A stretch of 64,000 bases of DNA from Paramarasmius palmivorus. Lineage: Eukaryota; Basidiomycota; Agaricomycetes; Agaricales; Marasmiaceae. The notes beneath the pieces are model-generated. The model was given only the letters and a program-made list of their open reading frames with translations. It was not told where the DNA came from and did not search any database. Below are positions 9,764-19,803 of this stretch, in pieces. The stretch covers positions 186,001 through 250,000 of the forward strand of contig JAYKXP010000050.1 of NCBI GenBank assembly GCA_037176845.1, in the 5' to 3' direction. A program made the translations under genes and the position numbers. Every line of letters starts with the position of its first letter. Position 1 is the stretch's first letter.

Positions 9764-11389
9764 GGCTATTGCGATTCTTCTCGAGTGTACGAAGCCTTCT
9801 TCCCGAGTGAAGACCTCATCATGAGCTTTTTGACGCTGCAAGGACACTGTGGTGCACTCGTAATGGGCCCGACACTCATCAAAGCGTTCTCGACAGAACC
9901 TCAGCTACCACACCGATTAGACGTGATAACACCATCGGCAAAGACGGATCTCGTGTTGGATTTTTTCCTGGGTATACAGTACAAAGAGAAGAGTCGCGTG
10001 TCTATGTCGTCTTCTTCCAGCCGAGCCACATACATCCTTCTTCGCGCCGGGGACATAGAGGTAGTGATTGTCAGCACCTCTTTTCCCCCCATCTTCCACG
10101 TTCTAAATACGACATGTAGTGAGTATCATGTTTCCATCACATTCGGATTGGACTGAATTGTCCCTACAGCGCTTCTTATGCTATTTGCCACTTCAGATGC
10201 TATTGTCAGCCTCTATCCCAACACGTCCTTTCAGATCGGAACGAATATCCTTGTGGATTCGGCCGTTGGAGTACCCTGGCTAGTCTCGAACATAGATGAC
10301 TGGCCTACTTACTCTTGCGTGTCTGCGGTGGACGCAGCGGATGCGATGGGGGAGCTATCGCAGAAAACACGTTGGATAGGGGACCCGCATTGCGTCGTGC
10401 TTCCATTTTCTCCTGCATTGCGCTCGTCATTGCTTTTAGAATCGCTACAAGTGATGTCCTGGCGACTAGTCTCAACAAACCCAGGGAAACTAATGATAGA
10501 ACACAATTTGACGACTTCCCCACATCTACCTGGCACACTCGTCCTTTCTTGGGAGTCTGAAAGAGCGCTATGGGTCCATCTCTGTGCTGTATCTGTCCAA
10601 CATCAGAAGTCAAGCAACGTAGTCTGTGATCCTTATACGGTAAACATCTCAGCAACCTTTGGTACCGCTAGCTGATTGCATATCTAGGGCTCGGATGAAG
10701 AAAGCGATGCTTCAGGCTCTGACAAAGAGAATGCACCCAACCCGTATGGATTTTGTCCTTCTTGGTGCTTGGGCGTTACTAATGCTTTTAAACTAGAGCG
10801 TCTCATGAAGATCTACACACCTCGAAAGCTGAGCCATGGCTTTCATCGCTCGTATTCGACAGTACCGACTAGTCAGTATCTCATGTGCATATAAGACGTC
10901 AGCTAAAGTGGTCCTTTCAGCGATTTCCAGCTCTCCCTAGACGTTCAGCAGGTCCAAGCCTTCTTCGCGTCGTTCTATCCTCGCTTACTAGAAGAATACG
11001 CTCACGATACTACCTTGCGAAAAATTCATCTTGGGTTTCAACATGCCTCGGAGCAGCTTTTCCCAACAGCGTCCCACCTTCACATGCCGTGTGGGTATAC
11101 GCTTCAGGTACTGTTGAAGTGTATTGAAGCGGTACGCGGCGAAAACGGTTGCGAGGATGTAGAGGTGAGAAATCAGCTGCTGATACGTATCCCAACTGAA
11201 AGCCACACCTAGTTCAACATTGACTTTCAAGTCGATTGGAAGAACTGGGTGGTCTGGACTGTTTGCACGTTCCTGGCAACAGCCGACAATCGGGACCTCT
11301 TGCCATCACTGCTTTCGGATTGGGAGTCGGGGGCGCTGGAATCGGCTCGACTACTGTTGAATGTAGATCTCGTGATGGCGGATATCTGA
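9764..11389 (+). CDS. Hypothetical multi-exon protein (5' end unresolved)
   Basis: A chain of exons reads coherently: 9764-10118, about 10169-10639, about 10688-10870, about 10920-11166 and about 11213-11389. Each is bounded by GT..AG introns of 45-55 bases with matching phases. The product is about 470 residues or more. The acidic segment SDEESDASGSDKENAPNP lies after the third junction. There is no signal peptide, membrane segment or recognised domain. The first listed exon begins at an acceptor, so the true start lies upstream. The TGA at 11387-11389 ends it. The consistent reading frame across four introns argues for a real gene. Confidence 0.5.
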
Positions 11390-12051
11390 CCGAGTAACAC
11401 TCCTTCGACGTATACCGTAAATCGATCCTATCGATTGAATGAAACCAATATTTGTTTCCATGTCTATCGTCTTCGCTCAGTGGATTCTCGCATCCGCGAC
11501 CATGCGTCCAGGTCCCGTTGACGGAATCAGCCCACCATTCCGCTTTCGCTTTGAGCTCTTCCGCTATGCGGGAATCAACCCTCACCCGAATTCCACGCCG
11601 AGATGGAAGAAATGCCGTTCCCATCACCCCTCGACTCATTGTGGCGTGCCTACAGTTCTCGACAGTCGGCTGTCTGTGATGTCTATCATGAAAACATATC
11701 AGCCAGTGTATATCGGGCTCAACGGTGCAGACGCTATGAACAACATATTCAAATGCTTCCGGTCCTGCTCTCCGTGCTTGGAGTCAACGGTGAACACGTC
11801 TAGCGCCATTGAAACTCTTTTTGACGTCCGAGGGCATGTTGCTCGGGTGTCGCCGCCATTACCAAATGCATAATGAGCTTACTTGCCTTCTTCGATAGAA
11901 AAAGTGTTCTTTTGATTCACTCCTGCGCCTCTTACAGCCATACAAGTGACTCGGCAGAGTCATCACCTCTTACATCCCTAAAATCGCCAATTATTTATAC
12001 CTCATCGACCCTTCGATTCAACGGCTCGCTTTCTTCTTAACCGTTTGAACC
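11390..12051. other. Unassigned region with short competing frames
   Basis: A 144-codon plus frame (11439-11873), a 66-codon plus frame (11603-11803, coding-like composition) and a minus frame (11214-11639) overlap. No splice model joins them and no domain was recognised. It may hold a decayed gene. The last 100 bases before 12052 look like a promoter (pyrimidine-rich, TTTATACC at about 11993). Confidence 0.3.
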
Positions 12052-13818
12052 ATGGACGAGACACACTTCCCGCGCCTGTAAGTCAATTCATCCACGTTCA
12101 GCTTACAATCGCTCATCCGCTTAACACTTATCTGGCGGCAGTGGGGAATCGGCTTATCATATTCTCAATGGTCAACCATCGTTCGACAAGGTCTGGTGCG
12201 CCGAGCCTGAAGAGCTACTGGCAAACGCGAAATCTGCGCGTATCAATAACACGATGCAGGTCCACCTGAGCTTCATGGACGACCAGCAATGGGATCGGCT
12301 GAGGCACAAGCTTCTCCACACCAAAACCGTCGTTAGCGGGACCACAGGGCTTGGATGCTGGACCACACCCGACTTCAATGCACCTTTCGAGCTTTTTACC
12401 TATCCTCCCGACGTTGAGGAGATAGGCGGTCTCGTCATGGACTTCGGGTACAACCTTTCCTCCAACCTACCGCTTCATCTGCGCCCTAAAGACTCGGCCA
12501 GAGCGATCGCAACCGAGCTCAGCTATTCTAATACGGTATACGCGAACAAGTCGCCTTATACTCCGACAGTCGACAATGACGTCCATGTCGCGAACGTACT
12601 CAATTTCGAAAACGGTCTCAAACAAACCATCCAACTAGTGGTATCTAATACCACTCCCATGGGGCTAGTCTTCGCGATGAAGTCAAGTGAGTGCACTCTA
12701 AACTAGTCGGCGAGCTTGACACTGAGCTATCTTCGTAGCGCTTTACATGAACGTAATCACTGCCTGGGACATGCTCATGGCCTATCCTTACTCTACCCTT
12801 GAGCAGCGCCAGGCATTCGACGCTACCTTGCCCCAAGCAGCGAACATGTTTATCAATAATCCATGTTTCGACGGCCAACCCATACTCGTCAATCCACCTC
12901 AAGTTGCCCCCGACGTTGTCACCTCTGACAACGAGAAAACCATTCTTCCTCGCAGCTTCGGCGACTTTTTCACGGCCAAAGTCACTCTCCCGTATATTGG
13001 ACTCTCTTGCGACAGAACCCTGCCTGGAAGCCGGGAGTCAGTCGCAGCAAACACATGGCAAGCTCGGAACGGCCAGAACAATACGATGATCGTCGAGTCG
13101 CTGCTCTACCGCAGTCCCCTGTTAGCTCAATCATATCAAATCGCTCCTACTGTGAACGCTGTGTTAGCGCAGAATTCACCTTCCAGCTGGAGCATGGCTC
13201 GTCCTGCCGACTTTCGCCCCTTGAGCTACGATGATGACTTGTTTATCACCCTGGCAGAAACCGCTTTACAGGATATTTGGGCGCCCGGATCCCCATACAA
13301 TATCATACTCGGACGAATACGGGAAAACGTTTTGACTTGGTCGGCGCAGTATTGCCACTTCCCTGCTCGTCTGGTGCCGAGTCCAGCGGTGTCTTGTGTA
13401 GCGTTCCGGGCATTGAGCAACTTGCGTGCGGGACTTGAAGATAGAACGAAGGTGAGTATGCATACTACTCTCCATTTTATATGTCACGACCCACCTCCTC
13501 CTTTTTTCTATCGATATATGGGCACCTAACTATCATACTAACATTGTCCGCGTTCTAGACCCATTATCTTTACAAACCGACATCCCACGGAGTGCCAGTA
13601 TGGACTACTTTGATCATCGTAGTCCCCAACCCGTCCTCGTCTGAAGATCAAACGGAAAGTTCAGCCGGCCTCACTCAAGTGTTCGAAGGCCTCGATAGTA
13701 TTTCAATGACTTTGATCATAAGTTAGTGCTTACTCTGCCTGCCCAATGCACTCGGACATTGACCCGTTTTTACACAGAATTCTTCGACGGGAGTAAAGGG
13801 CTTGAAATCGATATCTAG
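12052..13818 (+). CDS. Hypothetical protein, 495 residues, five exons
   Basis: Exons 12052-12077, 12142-12686, 12739-13451, 13559-13721 and 13778-13818 join in phase to a 495-residue protein. The tiny first exon encodes MDETHFPR. No domain, signal peptide or clear membrane segment is visible. The composition is that of a soluble globular protein, rich in Pro, Asn and aromatics and with few charged runs. No low-complexity sequence interrupts it. The last exon is only 13 codons and is supported by its splice sites and frame. Lineage-specific fungal protein of unknown role is the safest description. Confidence 0.72.
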
Positions 13819-14164
13819 TTTACTTTGTAGGACCGGTGAATGTATAATGAACTTGATCATACTTGCATGCGAATCAGGGGCGTTAGTATGTAAACCTATA
13901 CAATAAAAGATATCTCTATTTGAAGGCGAGGGTCGAGGCAACACGAGGAAGGTTGATTAGCCGCTCGGCTTAGCCGCTTACTGGCTTATTCTCAATCTTC
14001 GACCTTGTGGAGTGGCACGTACCTCAAATTTTCGCCTGCACAGCTATTCTCTTCGGATACAACCACCCTCTTCAAGATCTCTTACGAAATGCATCGAATA
14101 CCACTTATAAGGTTCGACTTTTGTGACTAGACGACCCCAGCTTCACCCATCTTGTACTCCAGCG

Positions 14165-14891
14165 ATGTCTACTCCACCGCTCACGAACGACTTGGTTCAC
14201 GTTACTCCAGTGGTCAACCTCTTGAAAGTCCTTCATGGCGTTATGGAAGGCTCTTTATCGGGTACGAATCATCCTGTAATAGCAATATAAGCATTGCTCA
14301 CTGACTTACGCTTCTTTCAACAGTCGAAGATGCAGACATCCTGGACGGTCTTGGCGCTGCTGAATCCTCTGCCGTAGACGGGGTGGTTGTCAACTTAGTG
14401 AAGAAAAGTGAGTATTTCGACCTTTCCTCTTGACATGCCAAATTCTAAGAACTTCACAAGCGTATCTCTCCCGCTTTGTTGAAACTCACTACCAGTTGGC
14501 GGTCGATAATCCTCAGGCGGTCAAATCTCTGCCAACCATGACCGTCGTATGTCAGAACTGCAAACATGTTGTCAACTTGCCCCCTCCAGACTCACGTTGG
14601 TACTGCGTGGCTCGCGGTCTCCGTATTGGGTACATTAAGGGATGGTGTGCCTCTTTCATATCTATCATGAGACTATCCATTGATATTTCACTCTCTTCTT
14701 ATAGGGAAAATGTAAAGAAGCTCGTCCTCTTCGTCGCCGACAACAAGTACGCGGCTCATAGCTCCAAATCGGCTGCCAGGAAGGCATTTGTATTCGCCGT
14801 GGCTAACAGAGAGGCCGCAGTGACCGTCACCGAGGACGTCGCTATGGCTTACGACCCCGTACCGATCAATGACGGTTTTTTGTACCCTTAA
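14165..14891 (+). CDS. RNase H1 N-terminal (hybrid-binding) domain protein without a nuclease domain
   Basis: Exons 14165-14261, 14324-14407, 14461-14644 and 14705-14891 join in phase to 183 residues. The C-terminal half matches the RNase HI N-terminal / caulimovirus viroplasmin-like fold (Cauli_VI, PF01693). It has RWYCVARGLRIGYIKGWENV followed by a Lys-rich stretch and a SKSAARKAF segment, which parallels the family pattern WYvV.G...Gi...W..c...V.g...a....F.s...A..aF. In RNase H1 this domain binds RNA/DNA hybrid. No catalytic RNase H domain follows, so any role would be binding only. Stand-alone copies occur in mushrooms. The N-terminal half is unrecognised; a CQNCKH motif precedes the domain. 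Confidence 0.72.
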
Positions 14892-15224
14892 AGATCTTCG
14901 TTCATAATCGTGTACTGTTTTGTAATAAATGAATAATTTCCAGTCATTCTGTACCCTTCAAGTCGAACGTATCCGGTGCTGCTGGACCACATATCACCCA
15001 TCGAACGATAGCGAAGACTGTCGACTCTAAGACGTATTTCGTAGACTAGATTACGACAAACCTATCGAATATGCCTTCCTTCGAACTCGGACATGTCGGC
15101 GGCTTACGCCGACCCACACCAAGCTAGTGTAAGCTATCAAAGCAAGAATGGTTCCGTATACTTTCCTCAGTACGCACAGGTGTGTTCTTTCTGCGCTATC
15201 TATCTTCCACTGCTCTTCCAGATA

Positions 15225-15453
15225 TTCGGCCCGATCCTTGGAGAGACTTCTTGGATTTGGATTCCTTCATGTTCTCCGTCAAACAGAGTCTCCTGGTTTG
15301 TGCATCTCCACACTTCGAGTTGCGAGGCAGGACGATCAAGTTGTTCCTCTTCCTTGACTTTCTCCTTCAAGTGAGCGACATAGTTTGTACCCAGGCATGA
15401 ATGCCCTAGTTCTTGTGGTCGACGAGGATATACCAAATGTCGGAGGTGGCCAT
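15225..15453 (-). pseudogene. Fragment of a Crinkler (CRN) header domain
   Basis: From an ATG at 15453 the minus strand encodes a start like the other CRN headers (MATSDIWYI), changes frame, then shows LKEKVKEEEQLDRPASQLEV and WRCTNQE. This matches the ubiquitin-like N-terminal domain of CRN proteins, as in the genes at 18644 and 46681. Frames are broken and no NTPase follows. It lies next to the broken bur1 copy in the same order as the intact pair at 18.3-19.8 kb. Confidence 0.75.
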
Positions 15454-16462
15454 GGGGGTTGAACAATGTATTGTACAACCATAAGCGTCAGACGTCAAGA
15501 GTTCGCCTCGTCGCGCAAATCGATAGTTCCTGTCAATATCACTGTTAATTACATGATACTCTTATACACTATGCGATGGACGAATGAATGAATGGAAGTA
15601 GGTATTGCAAAATATGCCTGTATGTCTGTATAAGTAACCTGAAATGCACGAGTCACGAAAGCACGGAAGACAAAGAACAAACAAGGATGCTCCTGAACGT
15701 TGCCTGGTCTGGTCTACGAAACGCACGAGATAAAAAAGGTAAAGACGGAGACGGAGACATGGTCAACCATAGTTCAACCCTGCCCCGCACCACCGCCTCT
15801 GCTATCAAACTCCCCGCTCCTTCCACCATCACCGCCACCACCATATGGCCCATTCCTCGCCAACGACGGTGCACGCGGAAGTCTAGGGTCATACCTCCCA
15901 GGCCCAGGAGCAGGAGCAGGACCGCCACCATAACCACCAGGTGGCCTACCGCCTGAACCGGCGGCGGGAACCCAATAGGACCTCGACCATTAAGTCCTTG
16001 ATACGGTATCGCTATCGCCCTATGCTGCGGCTCGTGTCCATACCTCTGCCCAGGGGGTAACGAAGGCACGTGTGGATGTGGTGGTGCAGCCGGAGGTGGA
16101 CGTTGATGCATTCTTTGACTGCGTTTGTCGAATTCGTGGGAGGCTTCGTATACGGGTAGACTGTTGGTATGTGTGTGAGCAAGCGAGAAAAAGGAAGGAA
16201 AGGAAAAAGGGAGAGCTGACGTTTTTGGATCTGCAGGTAATGGATCTGTCCAAAAATACTCATGATTCAACGCATCTTCCGCTGTGATCCTCTCTTGTGG
16301 GTTACAAATGAGAAGTTTATCCAGTAAATCGCATGTTCCTTTGCCAACCCTGTTCCATTCCCATCGCGTCAAGATCGAGAGTCAACAAGAAAAGAACGAA
16401 GGAAAAACTAACACCTCATAAGCCTGCCTAACTCTCCTCGGATGAGTCGTATTCCACCTCGT
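15232..16462. repeat. Direct segmental duplication, left copy (partner 18398-19803)
   Basis: CRN header fragment, spacer and bur1 3' end are repeated in the same order and orientation at about 18398-19803. Spacer homology is clear (for example CTGTATAAGTAACCTGAAAT in both copies). The intact CRN gene body (16.5-18.26 kb) lies between the copies. The right boundary near 16462 is abrupt. Confidence 0.8.
15653..16462 (-). pseudogene. Truncated second copy of the bur1 3' end
   Basis: The minus strand repeats the last part of the Bur1 kinase gene: WNRVGKGTCDLLDKLLICNP, the ITAEDALNHEYFWTDPLPAD segment, the intron, and a Pro-rich tail including QRYGHEPQHRA. It lacks the ATP-binding lobe and catalytic loop, and the tail is shorter and frame-shifted relative to the intact gene. 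Homology with the intact gene extends downstream of the stop (15550-15650) and ends abruptly near 16462, where the intact gene continues into the catalytic exons. No kinase activity can be expected. Confidence 0.85.
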
Positions 16463-16534
16463 GATTGCTCGCTTTGCTCGCAACAACAATATCCTTAAAT
16501 TCTGTTGAACCAGCTCCCACAGACAGGTATGTAC

Positions 16535-18644
16535 TTATGCTTCACTCCCCATTTCAATGCCAATATCCTGGATCTCACCGGGTGGTAACTCGGGATCCCC
16601 ATCACAAGGTCGGTCGATCCTGGTGTAGCCAAGAAAGTCATTGCCCACTGGTGGGGTTATCAGTTTATGAACAAATATGAGAGAGCACAGTAACGCACCA
16701 CTGAGTTGAAGAATGTAGAATTCAAACTCCTGGTCCCAAGATCCCCCAGGCAAGGGTGGAAACCTGAACTCGGATCCCTGAGGAACTACGAAGACAAATT
16801 GATGTTTTCCGCCTCCCACAACTTTACCGAAACGCTTCATCAATATATTCAGCCCTTTCTCCTTCAACGTATGGTTTCTCCCAACCGTCATCTGAAACGC
16901 GATGCAACGATTGTTGTGAGAGACCATGAAGGAATCAAACGTGGGATTATTGGATTCAGTGGGGATGTAATAGCACGATGGTGACCTTGTTTCCGCCACC
17001 CTTGTATGCTGGGAGTAGAGAGATGGTGAGAGATCTGACTCTCTGAGGAGGTTCGTTAGAGAATTGAATTTGGATCCGGATTCGACCACGTGTCCGCTTC
17101 TAAGATCCACCGGTCGTACCTCGAATTTGCCTCTGTTTATGATCGCTTCGTGTGCCAGGTTTTCGAAGACTATGCCTCTGGTAGCTCCCAAAGAGGTATC
17201 GCAGCGCAGCATAAAGAAGAATTCCTCAAGCTTCACCTTCTTTATCAGGACAATAGCTTGCAGGAAGGTGCGACAGATGTATGGAGATGTTATGAAGTGA
17301 ACCATGATGTCCGAGTCGGTGGGGCAGGACCTATCCAGAGTTTGAGCCGCCGTAGCGATGAGGCCATGGGAGAAACATAGCGGCGACGCTGAAGGATTTT
17401 TGGAGAGGATATGCAAATCGTCCAAGGTCATCCTGTCGAGAGCGGTCTTGACAGTGTTCTCCAAGGATCCCTCTCCGTCAGTTAAAGCTTTCTGTATTTT
17501 ACGTATGTCCCGACCCCATTTGGCAATTGCAGCATCGACATTCGCCCGAGTATGCGTAGGAAGACTGTATGTTCACAACAGTTAGCAACAGGAATAAATC
17601 GGAGGGCAAGCAAAGGAAACCCACATCTTGTAAAAGTCTTCATTAGAGGGAAGATCTACAACGACTTCCACCGAGAGACGTTGTTCAATCCATCTATATC
17701 TCTCCTCTCTTGGAGAAGTTGCCTGAACTGCGAAAAGGCGGACTCCTTTGCGGACCAAAGCAGCTGGTGGATCTGCGAGCCTGTTCCATTCGATGAGTAA
17801 AGTGACACCATTGAAATCCACTTCGAAGAACCCCAGTGGGAGCGACTTGCTGTTAGTGACATAGCACTTTTCTTCTGTATGGATTGCGATAATTCCGTCG
17901 AAAAAGTAAACGACGTCTTCTTTGTTGCAAAGACTTCGAATGTACAAGTACTCTAAGAAGCTGGATTTTCCTGTCAACGAGTATGAGTACAAGTATTATA
18001 GCGTTTTTAGCACTTACCAGCACCCGGGTTTCCAAGGATGACGACCCCTTCTTTTCCTGCGTGCTTGATAGTCTTGATCCTTTCCTCCAACTTTTCATAA
18101 TAGCTAAGACGATACAAATGCCAATTCGTAGACTTGAGCCAATCCAAAGGGCGAGCTTCCCACTCCGCCTGCGACAACAGGTAGTTCTTCCCCCAAAACA
18201 ATTTGTGCATACGGTAAGGCCAGTAGTTGTTTAGACTGTTGTCATTCAGTAGCTCTGTAACAGGGCTTTAGAGCAGAATAACGCGGAAGGCTACAACGTA
18301 CTTTGCAGTAGGGCCTGTACCCGGATGAGTAGTATTTCTTTTGCCTTGATCCGCAACTCTGCTATTTCCTGCTGCTCGTTCAGATATACAACCTGATCCT
18401 TGGAGAAGACCTCCTGGACATGAGCCCGGATATCTTTTCCGACAAAACGGATCTCCTGATTCGTGCATCTCCACACTTCGAGTTGGGAGGCAGCGACGTC
18501 CTTGAGAGTGACCGCTGCGTTTTCCTTCACTTTCTCCTTCAAGTCAACGACATATTCTATGCCCAGAGATGACACCTTGGAGGGCCTTCCAATGGGCTGA
18601 TTCTTGTGGTCGACGAGGAGATACCAAACGCGGGGGGTGGTCAT
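16535..18644 (-). CDS. Crinkler (CRN)-type protein: header, P-loop NTPase and REase-like C-terminus
   Basis: Likely start is ATG 18644 (MTTPRVWYLLVDHKN). Residues 1-110 form the CRN header, with VDLKEKVKENAA and ASQLEVWRCTNQEIRF. An intron near 18300 leads to the NTPase exon with the Walker A GNPGAGKS, itself split by an intron at about 18020. Later exons run through 17582-17992 and 16535-17560. The C-terminus shows the CRN nuclease pattern: an E..N...FDSF motif near 16940 followed by AFQMT..NHTL, fitting a PD-(D/E)xK-like restriction-endonuclease fold. CRN proteins are known as secreted effectors in oomycetes; in mushrooms the role is unproven and could be nucleic-acid targeting or conflict. 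No signal peptide is visible. Confidence 0.82.
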
Positions 18645-19803
18645 GGTGGTGTTGTGCAAAGTCTTGTTCAGCTTACATAACGATAGCAAATCGATATTCA
18701 AGCTGCAATATCACTTACTTACATACTCTTATACACTATGCGAGGAACGAATGAATGGATGGAGGTAGGTATCAAATATGCCTGTATGTCTGTATAAGTA
18801 ACCTGAAATGCATGAGTCACACAATCACGGAAGACGAAAAACAAACAAGGATGCTCCTGAACGTTGCCTGGTCTGGTCTAAGTACGAAACGCACGAGACT
18901 AAAAAGGAGACGGAGACATGGTCAACCATAGTTCAACCCTGCCCCCGCACCACCGCCTCTATCATCAAACTCCCCACCTCTCGTCGCCGGTGCAGGTACT
19001 GGTGCATTCTTTCCTTGAGGATCAGCAGGCCTCTGAGGTAGACCTGGCGGCGGCGCCAATCTTGGTCCTGGCCCAGGCCCAGGATTGGGACCTGTATTCC
19101 TCTGTACCGGCGGCGGAGGTCTACCGACTCCATTCCTTCCTCCACCACCGCCGCCACCACCACCACCATATGGCCCATTCCTCGCCAACGACGGTGCACG
19201 CGGTAGTCTAGGGTCATACCTCCCAGGAGCAGGAGCAGGAGCAGGAGCGCCACCATAAGCACCAGGCGGTCCACCGCCATTACTATAATGAACCGGCGGC
19301 GGGAACCCAATAGGGCCTCGACCATTAAGCCCTTGATACGGTATCGACATCGCCCTATGCTGCGGCTCGTGTCCATACCTCTGCCCAGGGGGTAACGAAG
19401 GCACGTGTGGATGTGGTGGTGCAGCTGGAGGTGGACGTTGATGCATTCTTTGACTGCGTTTGTCGAATTCGTGCGAGGCTTCGTAAACGGGTAGACTGTT
19501 GGTATGTGTGTGAGCGAGCGAGAAAAAGGAAAAGAAAGGAAAAAGGGAGAGCTGACGTTTTTGGATCTGCAGGTAACGGATCTGTCCAAAAATACTCATG
19601 ATTCAACGCATCTTCCGCTGTGATCCTCTCTTGTGGGTTACAAATAAGGAGTTTATCCAGTAAATCGCATGTTTCTTTGCCAACCCTGTTCCATTCCCAT
19701 CGCGTCAAAATCAAGAGTCAACAAGAAAAGAAGGAAGGAAAGACTAACACCTCATAAGCCTGCCTAACTCTCCTCGGATGAGTCGTATTCCACCTCGTGA
19801 TAC
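18398..19803. repeat. Direct segmental duplication, right copy (partner 15232-16462)
   Basis: Contains the CRN header of the intact gene, the short spacer and the 3' end of bur1. It is in the same order as the left copy but with all frames intact and a longer Gly/Pro-rich kinase tail. Confidence 0.8.
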
